Shown here one piece after another: positions 33,679 through 41,723 of a stretch of 64,000 bases of DNA. The stretch comes from Nocardioides ganghwensis (GTDB lineage: Bacteria; Actinomycetota; Actinomycetes; Propionibacteriales; Nocardioidaceae), in contig NZ_JACXYX010000012.1 in NCBI RefSeq assembly GCF_014779655.1, forward strand, positions 124,001-188,000, given 5' to 3'. How positions within the stretch are numbered: position 1 is the stretch's first letter; every line of letters begins with the position of its first letter. Both the position numbers and the translations under genes were made by a program. The notes below the pieces were generated by a model. The model was not told the DNA's origin. It made no database searches and saw only the letters and a list, made by a program, of their open reading frames with translations.

Positions 33679-34023
33679 GTGGCCACCACGTCTGACACCC
33701 CTGCGCCCGGACCCGTCCGGACCTGCGTGGGTTGCCGGACCAGGGCCGCTGCGAGCGAGCTGCTGCGAGTGGTCGCAGGCTCGGACGCCGGGGGCACGCC
33801 AGCCCTGGTGCCCGATCCGGACCGCCGGGCACCCGGTCGTGGGGCGCACCTGCACCCCACGCACGAGTGTTGGGAGCTCGCGGTGCGACGCCGAGCATTC
33901 CCCCGGGCCCTGCGCTCGGGAGTCCCGCTCGCCGGAGCACCGGTGGAGGACTACCTCGCCTCGTTGCACGACCCATCCGATCCACAGCACGACCGACCAG
34001 AAACTGGAGCACGCAGCTCATGA
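33679..34023 (+). CDS. YlxR-family RNA-binding protein
   Basis: 114 residues, DUF448/YlxR. The signature VRTCVGCRTRAAASELLRVV is at the N-terminus and the domain ends around residue 90. In Streptomyces and Bacillus the ylxR gene lies between nusA and infB as here, and the protein binds RNA/nucleoid; its exact role is unsettled. GTG start; TAGAGT lies 8 nt upstream, so it may also have a leaderless promoter inside the operon. Confidence 0.93.
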   Translation: MATTSDTPAPGPVRTCVGCRTRAAASELLRVVAGSDAGGTPALVPDPDRRAPGRGAHLHPTHECWELAVRRRAFPRALRSGVPLAGAPVEDYLASLHDPSDPQHDRPETGARSS

Positions 34024-34081
34024 GCACTCGATGAGTAACTCGTAATGAGTGTGCACACCCACTAGCTGTTCCGTTTCCCCT

Positions 34082-34110
34082 CTCCTTCTGGGGTCACGGA
34101 CCAGAAGGAG
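34082..34110 (+). promoter_or_regulatory. Hairpin sequestering the infB Shine-Dalgarno
   Basis: CTCCTTCTGG (34082-34091) pairs perfectly with CCAGAAGGAG (34101-34110) around a 9-nt loop. The 3' arm contains the ribosome binding site AAGGAG (34105-34110), 12 nt from the GTG at 34123. A folded leader would block initiation on infB. Confidence 0.7.
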
Positions 34111-34122
34111 TAGTTACCAACC

Positions 34123-36930
34123 GTGGCAAAGACCCGAGTCCACGAACTCGCCAAGGAGTTCGGAGTCGAGAGCAAGTTCGTTCTCGAGAAGCTCAAGGAG
34201 ATGGGTGAGTTCGTCAAGTCGGCATCGTCGACCGTCGAGCCCCCCGTCGAGATGCGCTTCAAGAAGCAGTACGGCGACGAGCTGAAGGCCGCTGCGGCCT
34301 CCGCTCCCGCCGCCGACAAGGCGCCCGAGGCCGACAAGCCTGCCGCCAAGAAGGCCGCGCCCAAGCCCGGCCCCAAGCCGGCGCCTGCGCCTGCCGCGAC
34401 CGAGGCGCCTGCCGAGGCTCCGGCCCCGGCTGCCGCCGAGCCCGCTGCAGAGCCCGCCGCCGAGCCGGCTGCCGAGCCGGCCGCTCCGGCGGCGAGGCCC
34501 GGCCCCAAGCCCGGCCCCAAGGCTCCGGCCGCCGAGCCGCAGGCCCCCGCGGCCGAGCCCGAGCCCCCCGCCGCTCCGGCGGCCAAGGCGCCGAGCCCGG
34601 CCCCGCGGCCCGTCGGCAGGCCGGGTGCCCCGCGCCCCGGCAACAACCCGTTCGCCCCCAGCCAGGGCATGGGGCAGCGCCCCGCACCCCGTACGGGTGG
34701 CGACGACAACCGTCCGCCGCGTCCGCCGGGTGCTGGTGGCGGCGACGCCCGCCCCGGCATGCCGCGCCCCAACCCGGCGATGATGCCCAAGTCCCCGGCG
34801 GCCTTCGGCAACGGTCCGGGCGCCCGTCCGGCCCGTGGTGGCCCCGGTGGCGGCCCCGGTCGTCCGGGTGCCCCCGGCCGCGGTGCCCCGGGTCGTCCCG
34901 GCGCCGGTGCCGGCGCCCCGGGTGGCGCTCCCGGACGCCCCGGCGGCTTCGGCCCGTCCGGTGGCGGTCGTCCCGGTGGCGGTCGTCCCGGTCAGCGCGG
35001 TCAGACCCAGGGTGCCTTCGGGCGTCCCGGCGGTCCGTCGCGTCGCGGCCGCAAGTCCAAGCGGGCGCGTCGTCAGGAGTTCGAGGCCATGGAGGCCCCG
35101 ACCATCGGCGGTGTGCGCGTCCGCAAGGGCAACGGCGAGACCGTACGCCTGCCGCGCGGTGCGTCCCTGACCGACTTCGCCGAGAGGATCAACGTCGACG
35201 CGGCCGCCCTGGTCCAGATGCTGTTCTCGCTCGGTGAGATGGTCACCTCGACCCAGTCCGTCGGCGACGAGACGTTCGAGCTGCTCGGCGAGGAGCTCAA
35301 CTACGTCGTCCAGATCGTGTCCCCGGAGGACGAGGACCGCGAGCTGCTCGAGACGTTCGACCTCGAGTTCGGCGCCGACGAGGGCGACGAGGCCGACCTG
35401 GTCGTCCGACCGCCGGTCGTCACGGTCATGGGTCACGTCGACCACGGAAAGACCAAGCTCCTCGACGCGCTGCGTGACGCCAACGTGGTCGACAAGGAGG
35501 CCGGTGGCATCACCCAGCACATCGGTGCCTACCAGGTCCACACCGAGGTCGAGGGCGAGGACCGTCGCATCACCCTGATCGACACCCCCGGCCACGAGGC
35601 GTTCACCGCCATGCGTGCCCGTGGTGCCCAGGCCACCGACATCGCGATCCTCGTGGTCGCGGCCGACGACGGCGTGATGCCGCAGACGGTCGAGGCGCTC
35701 AACCACGCCAAGGCCGCCGGGGTCCCGATCGTGGTCGCGGTCAACAAGATCGACAAGCCCGAGGCCGACTCCACCAAGGTCCGCGGCCAGCTCACCGAGT
35801 ACGGCCTGATCCCCGAGGAGTACGGCGGCGACGCGATGTTCGTCGACGTCTCGGCCAAGGCCGGGCTCAACCTCGACAAGCTGCTCGAGGCCGTCGTGCT
35901 CACCGCCGACGCGTCCCTGGACCTGCGGGCCAACCCCACGCAGGACGCCCAGGGCCTGGTGGTCGAGGCGCACCTCGACCGCGGTCGCGGTCCGGTCGCC
36001 ACGGTCCTGGTCCAGCGCGGAACCCTCCGCGTGGGCGACTCGATCGTGGCCGGTCCGGCCCACGGTCGCGTCCGGGCGATGCTCGACGAGCACGGCAACG
36101 AGATCGCCGAGGCCGACCCGTCGCGTCCCGCGATGGTGCTGGGTCTCTCGGCGGTGCCGGGTGCGGGCCAGAACTTCATCGTGGTCGACGACGACCGCAT
36201 GGCCCGCCAGATCGCCGAGAAGCGCGAGGCGCGCGAGCGTGCGGCCATGCAGGCCAAGCGTCGCGTGCGCCGCAGCCTCGAGGACTTCATGGCGTCCATG
36301 GAGAAGGGCGAGAGCCAGGAGCTCAACCTCATCCTCAAGGGCGACGTGTCCGGTTCGGTCGAGGCGCTCGAGGACGCGCTGTCCCAGATCGACGTGGGCG
36401 ACGAGGTCTCCCTGCGCGTGATCGACCGCGGTGTCGGTGCGATCACCGAGACCAACGTCGACCTCGCCGCAGCCTCCGACGCCATCATCATCGGCTTCAA
36501 CGTCCGCCCGCAGGGCAAGGCGAGCCAGATGGCCGACAAGGAGGGTGTCGAGATCCGCTACTACTCGGTCATCTACCAGGCGATCGAGGAGATCGAGGCG
36601 GCGCTCAAGGGCATGCTCAAGCCGGTCTACGAGGAGTCGACCCTCGGTCAGGCGGAGATCCGCGAGATCTTCCGCTCGTCCAAGGCCGGCAACATCGCAG
36701 GCTGCATGGTCACCTCCGGCCTCATCCGGCGCAACGCCAAGGTCCGGGTCCTGCGCGACGGAGCGGTGGTGGCCGACAACCTCGACCTCGCCTCGCTGCG
36801 CCGCGAGAAGGACGACGCCTCCGAGGTCCGCGAGGGCTTCGAGTGCGGTCTGGTGCTCCGCAACTTCCAGGACATCAAGATCGGCGATGTCGTGGAGGCC
36901 TTCGAGATGCGCGAGATCCCGCGCAGCTGA
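34123..36930 (+). CDS. infB: Translation initiation factor IF-2
   Basis: 935-residue GTPase that brings initiator tRNA to the ribosome. A short N-terminal IF2N domain ([22 protein letters not shown]) is followed by about 250 residues of Ala/Pro/Gly/Arg low-complexity sequence, including GRPGG-type repeats. A second IF2N-like segment lies near 335, then the G domain with G1 GHVDHGKT, G3 DTPGHEAF and G4 NKIDKP, and the C-terminal domains. GTG start; the Shine-Dalgarno is in a hairpin. No DUF503 gene follows, unlike some actinobacteria. Confidence 0.97.
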   Translation: MAKTRVHELAKEFGVESKFVLEKLKEMGEFVKSASSTVEPPVEMRFKKQYGDELKAAAASAPAADKAPEADKPAAKKAAPKPGPKPAPAPAATEAPAEAPAPAAAEPAAEPAAEPAAEPAAPAARPGPKPGPKAPAAEPQAPAAEPEPPAAPAAKAPSPAPRPVGRPGAPRPGNNPFAPSQGMGQRPAPRTGGDDNRPPRPPGAGGGDARPGMPRPNPAMMPKSPAAFGNGPGARPARGGPGGGPGRPGAPGRGAPGRPGAGAGAPGGAPGRPGGFGPSGGGRPGGGRPGQRGQTQGAFGRPGGPSRRGRKSKRARRQEFEAMEAPTIGGVRVRKGNGETVRLPRGASLTDFAERINVDAAALVQMLFSLGEMVTSTQSVGDETFELLGEELNYVVQIVSPEDEDRELLETFDLEFGADEGDEADLVVRPPVVTVMGHVDHGKTKLLDALRDANVVDKEAGGITQHIGAYQVHTEVEGEDRRITLIDTPGHEAFTAMRARGAQATDIAILVVAADDGVMPQTVEALNHAKAAGVPIVVAVNKIDKPEADSTKVRGQLTEYGLIPEEYGGDAMFVDVSAKAGLNLDKLLEAVVLTADASLDLRANPTQDAQGLVVEAHLDRGRGPVATVLVQRGTLRVGDSIVAGPAHGRVRAMLDEHGNEIAEADPSRPAMVLGLSAVPGAGQNFIVVDDDRMARQIAEKREARERAAMQAKRRVRRSLEDFMASMEKGESQELNLILKGDVSGSVEALEDALSQIDVGDEVSLRVIDRGVGAITETNVDLAAASDAIIIGFNVRPQGKASQMADKEGVEIRYYSVIYQAIEEIEAALKGMLKPVYEESTLGQAEIREIFRSSKAGNIAGCMVTSGLIRRNAKVRVLRDGAVVADNLDLASLRREKDDASEVREGFECGLVLRNFQDIKIGDVVEAFEMREIPRS

Positions 36931-36946
36931 TCACGCAGTACCCCTC

Positions 36947-36986
36947 GCTGGTCGAGCGGTCCCCTCAAAGGGACCGCTCGGCCAGC
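36947..36986 (+). terminator. 17-bp hairpin after infB
   Basis: GCTGGTCGAGCGGTCCC (36947-36963), loop CTCAAA, GGGACCGCTCGGCCAGC (36970-36986). One T-G pair, otherwise perfect; the wobble pairs only in plus-strand RNA. Confidence 0.8.
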
Positions 36987-37012
36987 GTCATCTTCCTGAG
37001 AGAGTGACTTCC

Positions 37013-37513
37013 ATGAGCAATCCCCGGGTGCGCAAGATCGCCGACCGGATCCAGGTGATCGTCGCCGAGATGCTCGAGCGCCGGATCAAGGACCCGCGCC
37101 TCGGCTTCGTCACCGTCACCGACGTACGCCTCACCGGCGACTCGCAGCAGGCCTCGATCTTCTACACCGTGCTGGGCACCGAGGACGAGCTGGCCAGCAC
37201 CGCCGCCGCGCTCGAGTCCGCCAAGGGGGTCATCCGCTCCGAGGTCGCCAAGCAGCTCGGCATGCGCATCGTGCCGACGCTGACCTTCATCCCCGACGCC
37301 CTCCCCGAGAGCGCCCGCGCGCTCGACGAGGTGCTCGCGCGCGCCAAGCAGCAGGACGAGGAGGTCGCGGCCCGTCGCGTCGAGGCCTACGCCGGCGAGC
37401 CCGACCCCTACAAGAAGCCCCGCGCGGCCGAGGACGACCTCGAGGACGAGGACGAGGACGACGAACTCGACAGGCTCGACGACGCGCTCGACGACGAGGA
37501 CGACCGCTCCTGA
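37013..37513 (+). CDS. rbfA: Ribosome-binding factor A
   Basis: 166 residues; 30S maturation factor with a KH-like fold. Conserved blocks [35 protein letters not shown] and the C-terminal [11 protein letters not shown] are present. About 40 C-terminal residues form a highly acidic tail ([14 protein letters not shown]), longer than in many orthologues. Its stop overlaps the truB start by one base (TGATG). Confidence 0.96.
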   Translation: MSNPRVRKIADRIQVIVAEMLERRIKDPRLGFVTVTDVRLTGDSQQASIFYTVLGTEDELASTAAALESAKGVIRSEVAKQLGMRIVPTLTFIPDALPESARALDEVLARAKQQDEEVAARRVEAYAGEPDPYKKPRAAEDDLEDEDEDDELDRLDDALDDEDDRS

Positions 37514-38370
37514 TGGTCGACCCCGGTCTGGTCGTCGTCGACAAGGCCCCGGGCATGACCTCGCACGACGTCGTGGCCCGGGTGCGCCGGCTCGCCGGCA
37601 CCCGCAAGGTCGGCCACGCCGGGACCCTCGACCCGATGGCCACCGGCGTGCTCGTGCTGGGCGTCGACCGCGCCACCCGCCTCCTCGGCCACCTCATGCT
37701 TACCGAGAAGGCCTACGAGGCGACCATCCGGCTGGGCGTCGCGACGACGACCGACGACGCCGAGGGCGAGGTCGTCGCGACCCGAGCGACCGACGGCGTG
37801 GACCCGGAGGCCGTACGCACGGAGCTGGCGCGCTTCGTCGGGGACATCGAGCAGGTGCCGACCGCCGTGTCCGCGATCAAGGTCGACGGCAAGCGGGCCT
37901 ACGCCCGGGTCCGCGACGGCGAGCAGGTCGAGCTGAAGCCGCGGCCGGTCACCATCCACGAGCTGGTGGTGCACGACGTGGCGCTGCCCGACGTACGCGT
38001 CTCGGTGCGGTGCTCGTCCGGCACCTACATCCGCGCCATCGCGCGGGACCTCGGCGCCGCGCTCGGGGTCGGCGGGCACCTGACCGCGCTGCGGCGCACG
38101 GCTGTGGGCTCCTTCGACCTCTCGGTCGCGCGCACGCTCGAGCAGCTGTCCGAGGACTTCGCCGTCCTGCCGATCGCCGAGGCGGCGCGCGCGACCTTCC
38201 CGGCCGTCGACGTCGACGACGAGCAGGCGGCGCACGTGCGCGTCGGGCGGGCACTGGAGCTCGCGCTCCCGGGCGAGGGCCCGCACGCGGTCTTCGCCCC
38301 CGACGGTGCGTTCCTGGCGCTCTACGAGCAGCGCGGCGAGCAGGCCCGGCCGGTCGCCGTCTTCGTCTGA
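37513..38370 (+). CDS. truB: tRNA pseudouridine-55 synthase
   Basis: 285 residues. The catalytic Asp40 is in GHAGTLDPMATGVL; VDKAPGMTSHDVV opens the domain, with KRAYARVRDGE and SGTYIRAIARDLG motifs further on. A C-terminal PUA-like region follows. Translationally coupled to rbfA. Confidence 0.97.
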   Translation: MVDPGLVVVDKAPGMTSHDVVARVRRLAGTRKVGHAGTLDPMATGVLVLGVDRATRLLGHLMLTEKAYEATIRLGVATTTDDAEGEVVATRATDGVDPEAVRTELARFVGDIEQVPTAVSAIKVDGKRAYARVRDGEQVELKPRPVTIHELVVHDVALPDVRVSVRCSSGTYIRAIARDLGAALGVGGHLTALRRTAVGSFDLSVARTLEQLSEDFAVLPIAEAARATFPAVDVDDEQAAHVRVGRALELALPGEGPHAVFAPDGAFLALYEQRGEQARPVAVFV

Positions 38371-38411
38371 CCCGAGCCACTTCCACCCCTGCGGGTGAAC
38401 GGCTGGTCTTG

Positions 38412-38432
38412 ACCACCTGACATGTCGGTGGT
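38412..38432. promoter_or_regulatory. Palindrome ACCACC-T-GACATGTC-GGTGGT
   Basis: Arms of 9 bp with one unpaired T and a central GACATGTC. It lies 42 bp after the truB stop and 78 bp before the secreted-protein start. With an AT loop of two bases it is better as a DNA operator than as an RNA terminator. Confidence 0.4.
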
Positions 38433-38509
38433 GCCAGGCGCGATGCAGGCGCAAGGTGTGAGAGGGCCGAGAGGTCGCAGGGTGCGGCCCGGCGCTCGAG
38501 GAGGCATCC

Positions 38510-39382
38510 ATGTTCGTCCATCGCATCGCCGCATCCGCCGTCAGCGTCCTGGTGCTGACCGCCGGTGCGCTGACAGGGACCACGGCCGGAGCCGCCGGTG
38601 CTGCTGCACGGGAGACAGCAGCCGGCACCGTGTCGGTCAGCATCACCGCCGCCCACAACGTGGTGATGGCCACCACGATCCAGCCCGGCGTCAGCCAGTT
38701 CCGGGTGACGACCGAGGCCAAGCGGTCCGGCTTCCAGCTGCTCCAGCTCGCTGAGGGCTACACCCTCGAGGACGCCATCGCCGACGTCGACGCGGGCCTG
38801 GACAAGGGCAGGCTCAGGGCACTCAAGCGGTTCGAGGCCAACGTGACCCTGTTCGGCGGCGTCAACGTGCTGCGCGGGAAGATCGGCAAGCTCACGGTGA
38901 ACCTGCCGGTCGGCACCTACTACGCCGCCGACATCGAGAGGAACCGGCCGTCGGCGTTCACCGCGTTCACGGTCGCGGGCACCGACACCGGTGCCGCCAT
39001 GCCGTCGGGACCCACGGTCAGGGCGGTCGGCAGCGCCAGCTGGTCCAAGCGCCCGAAGACCATTCCGCGCCGGGGCACGCTGACCTTCGAGAACTTCAGC
39101 TCGCAGAACCACTTCGTGAGCCTGGTGAAGCTCCAGAAGGGCAAGACGGCCAAGGACTTCGCGGCGTGGCTCGACGGCCTCATGGAGGGCGAGGAAGGTC
39201 CGCCGCCGGTCAGCTTCCGCGTCGGCTTCGACAGTGGTGTGGTGTCGCCCGGCAAGACGGTGGCGATGAACTACCGCCTGCCGAAGGGCGACTACGTCCT
39301 CGTGTGCTTCTGGCCCGATGCCTCGATGGGCGGCATGCCCCACGCGTTCATGGGCATGTTCCGCGGCATCAAGGTCGGCTAG
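38510..39382 (+). CDS. Secreted protein with C-terminal cupredoxin-like domain
   Basis: 290 residues. Signal peptide at 1-30 (ASAVSVLVLTAGALTGTTAGAAGA). The C-terminal end resembles a blue-copper or plastocyanin-like strand pair: GDYVLVCFWPD and GMPHAFMGM, with Cys, His and Met residues at positions expected for a type-1 copper site; only one upstream His candidate (NHFVSLVKL) is seen. The middle contains two beta-rich segments separated by a TIPRRGTLTFENFSSQNHF motif, so two cupredoxin-like halves are possible. GAGGAGG precedes the ATG. Stands alone before ribF. Confidence 0.65.
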   Translation: MFVHRIAASAVSVLVLTAGALTGTTAGAAGAAARETAAGTVSVSITAAHNVVMATTIQPGVSQFRVTTEAKRSGFQLLQLAEGYTLEDAIADVDAGLDKGRLRALKRFEANVTLFGGVNVLRGKIGKLTVNLPVGTYYAADIERNRPSAFTAFTVAGTDTGAAMPSGPTVRAVGSASWSKRPKTIPRRGTLTFENFSSQNHFVSLVKLQKGKTAKDFAAWLDGLMEGEEGPPPVSFRVGFDSGVVSPGKTVAMNYRLPKGDYVLVCFWPDASMGGMPHAFMGMFRGIKVG

Positions 39383-39425
39383 CGACAGGCAGACCCGGCG
39401 ACGCGGGGTGCCGGCCCCGCGTCGC

Positions 39426-39431
39426 TAGGCT
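39426..39431 (+). promoter_or_regulatory. -10 box TAGGCT for ribF
   Basis: TAGGCT ends 6 nt before the GTG at 39438; no Shine-Dalgarno. Confidence 0.65.
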
Positions 39432-39437
39432 GCGCAG

Positions 39438-40373
39438 GTGCAGATCTGGCAAGACGTCGACGACGTGCCGGCCGACCTCGGCCGCACGGTCGTCAGCATC
39501 GGCAACTTCGACGGGGTGCACCTGGGCCACGCCCACGTGCTCCGTGAGGCGCGGGCGACGGCGCGGCGGCTGGGCATCGACACCGTGGTGGCGGTGACCT
39601 TCGACCCGCACCCCATGGCGGTGCTGCGGCCCGAGCACGCCCCACCCACCCTCACCTCGATCGAGACCCGCTCCCGGCTGCTCGAGGCAGCCGGTGTCGA
39701 CTCGATCCTCGTCGTCGGCTTCGACCGCGAGATCGCGGCGTGGACGCCGCAGGACTTCATCGACCGGATCCTCGTCGACACGCTGCACGCGGGTGCGGTC
39801 GTCGTGGGTGCCAACTTCCGCTTCGGCGCCAAGGCCGCCGGCGACGTGGCCACCCTCGTCGAGGCGGGGAAGAGCCGCGACTTCGAGACCGTCGGGGTCG
39901 CCCTCGACGGCGGACCGCAGGTCTGGAGCTCCACCTATGTGCGCCAGTGCCTGGCGACGGGTGACGTCGCGGGCGCGGCCGAGGCCCTGGGCCGGACGTT
40001 CACCGTGCGCGGCACGGTCGTCGAGGGCGACAAGCGCGGTCGCGAGCTCGGCTACCCGACCGCAAACGTCCCGCTCCCGCCCGTCGACGCGGCGCCGGCC
40101 GACGGCGTCTACGCCGGGTGGCTGACCCGCCTCGACACCGGCGAACGGTTCCCGGCCGCGATCTCGGTCGGCACCAACCCGACCTTCGACGGCGAGCGCG
40201 AGCGGCGCGTCGAGTCCTACGTCCTCGACCGCGACGACCTCGAGCTCTACGGGGTCGAGGTCGAGGTCGCCTTCGTCGACCGGCTGCGCGGGATGGTGAA
40301 GTTCGAGGGGATCGAGGCGCTCGTGGAGACCATGCACGACGACGTGCGCCGGGCGCGCGAGCTGCTCGCGTGA
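39438..40373 (+). CDS. ribF: Bifunctional riboflavin kinase/FAD synthetase
   Basis: 311 residues. The N-terminal nucleotidyltransferase carries SIGNFDGVHLGHAHVL and VTFDPHPM; the C-terminal kinase domain starts about residue 190 with GRELGYPTANV and contains GTNPTF and the YGVEVEVAFVDRLR end segment. Makes FMN and FAD. Leaderless GTG start from TAGGCT. The stop overlaps the next start by 4 bp (GTGA). Confidence 0.97.
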   Translation: MQIWQDVDDVPADLGRTVVSIGNFDGVHLGHAHVLREARATARRLGIDTVVAVTFDPHPMAVLRPEHAPPTLTSIETRSRLLEAAGVDSILVVGFDREIAAWTPQDFIDRILVDTLHAGAVVVGANFRFGAKAAGDVATLVEAGKSRDFETVGVALDGGPQVWSSTYVRQCLATGDVAGAAEALGRTFTVRGTVVEGDKRGRELGYPTANVPLPPVDAAPADGVYAGWLTRLDTGERFPAAISVGTNPTFDGERERRVESYVLDRDDLELYGVEVEVAFVDRLRGMVKFEGIEALVETMHDDVRRARELLA

Positions 40374-41347
40374 CGGGGGACCGTACGGCGGTCGAGGCGT
40401 GGTTCCTCGCCCACGGGCTGCCCTACTTCGTCGCCGAGGAGCGGGCGGCTGCCCGTGCCGGGCTGCGACCGAGACGACTGGTGTCGCTGGTCGTCGTCCT
40501 GGTCGTGCTCGCGGCCGGCGCCGGCGTGCTCGCGTGGGCCTCGGAGTCGTACGCCGCCGGACCCGCGCTGTGGCTCTCCGTCGCCGTGCTCGGGCTGCTC
40601 TGGTACGCCTCCACCGCCCTGCACGCCCGACCCATCCTGGGCTTCGCGCTGTCCCGCACCCTCGGCAGCGTGCGCTTCATCGCGCCGATGGCCTCGCGGG
40701 CGCTGCCGCTGCTCCTGGTCTTCGTGACGTTCCTGTTCGTCAACGCCGAGGCGTGGGAGATGACCAGCAACCTGCCCTTCGGGCTGCTGTGGGTCACGGT
40801 CCTGCTGATGTTCGGCCTGGCCGTGCTGTTCCTGCTCGTGCGCCTGCCCGAGGAGGTCGACCGCGTCGACGACGAGGTGGACGACGCCTTCATCGTCCGC
40901 GCGTGCGCCGGCACCCCGCTCGAGGCGGCCAGCCGCGAGGTGGCGGCCGACCCCGCGATCGACCCGCAGGCCCACGCCCAGGTGTCCGGCTTCGAGCGCT
41001 GGAACCTGATCCTCGTGCTGCTGGTGATCCAGGCGGTGCAGGTGCTCCTGCTGTCGATCACCGTCTTCGTGTTCTTCATGCTGTTCGGCTCGCTGGTGAT
41101 GGAGACCAAGACGCAGGAGTCGTGGACCGGCCGCGACTTCATCCCGGCCGCGCCGCTCCTGCCGCACGTCTCGCTGTCGCTGATGAAGGTCTCGCTGTTC
41201 CTGGCCTCGTTCAGCGGCTTCTACTTCACGGTCTCCGCCGTCACCGACGACACCTACCGCCGCCAGTTCTTCTCCGTCGTCGAGAGCCAGCTCGAGCGGG
41301 CCGTCGGGATGCGTGCGGTCTACCTGGCCACGCGCGCCCGCGACTGA
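40370..41347 (+). CDS. Multi-pass membrane protein coupled to ribF, function unknown
   Basis: 325 residues with about six transmembrane helices: two near 35-85, two near 105-155, and two near 210-285, separated by an acidic cytoplasmic loop (LPEEVDRVDDEVDDAFIV). The end carries conserved-looking FYFTVSAVTDDTYRRQFF. Starts at a GTG overlapping the ribF stop, so it is translationally coupled. No family recognised. Confidence 0.7.
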   Translation: MTGDRTAVEAWFLAHGLPYFVAEERAAARAGLRPRRLVSLVVVLVVLAAGAGVLAWASESYAAGPALWLSVAVLGLLWYASTALHARPILGFALSRTLGSVRFIAPMASRALPLLLVFVTFLFVNAEAWEMTSNLPFGLLWVTVLLMFGLAVLFLLVRLPEEVDRVDDEVDDAFIVRACAGTPLEAASREVAADPAIDPQAHAQVSGFERWNLILVLLVIQAVQVLLLSITVFVFFMLFGSLVMETKTQESWTGRDFIPAAPLLPHVSLSLMKVSLFLASFSGFYFTVSAVTDDTYRRQFFSVVESQLERAVGMRAVYLATRARD

Positions 41348-41364
41348 CGTACGTCCCGGACGCA

Positions 41365-41428
41365 CCGACGGGCGGTGCGCCAGCCACCTTCCCCGCACGA
41401 GGGATGTGGCCGGCGCACCGCCCGTCGG
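41365..41428. terminator. Bidirectional terminator between convergent genes
   Basis: CCGACGGGCGGTGCGCC (41365-41381) pairs perfectly with GGCGCACCGCCCGTCGG (41412-41428). The 30-nt interior can fold further through GCCAC/GTGGC and TTCCC/GGGA. It lies between the ribF operon and the ptsH gene and, being perfect, can work on both strands. Confidence 0.85.
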
Positions 41429-41440
41429 GCGATCAGCGGG

Positions 41441-41683
41441 TCAGGCGTCGAGGTCCTGCTCGACCAGCGCGGCGATCGTGTCGACGGCCGCCTGGTCGTC
41501 GCCCGCCACCTCCACGGTGTCGCCGTTGCCGGCGCCGAGGGTCATGATCATCAGCGAGGAGCTGGCGTCCACACCGTTGATGGTGACGTCGGAGCCGAGC
41601 TCGCCGGCCTTCTCGGCGATGATCGCGGCGGGACGGGCGTGGAGGCCGACGGCGGAGCCGACGACGACGGACTTGCTGGGCAT
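41441..41683 (-). CDS. ptsH: Phosphocarrier protein HPr
   Basis: 80-residue phosphotransferase carrier. The active-site His15 is in VGLHARPAA, and the regulatory Ser region is DASSSLMIMTLGAG near residue 45. Receives phosphate from enzyme I (encoded 4 kb away) and passes it to the EIIA domains beside it. Start ATG preceded by AAGGAGAA. It follows the fructose EIIABC gene by 40 bp, so is probably the last gene of the fructose operon. Confidence 0.95.
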   Translation of the reverse strand: MPSKSVVVGSAVGLHARPAAIIAEKAGELGSDVTINGVDASSSLMIMTLGAGNGDTVEVAGDDQAAVDTIAALVEQDLDA

Positions 41684-41723
41684 GGTTCTCCTTGAGGGTG
41701 GTGTCGTACGGACGGTCGGTCGA

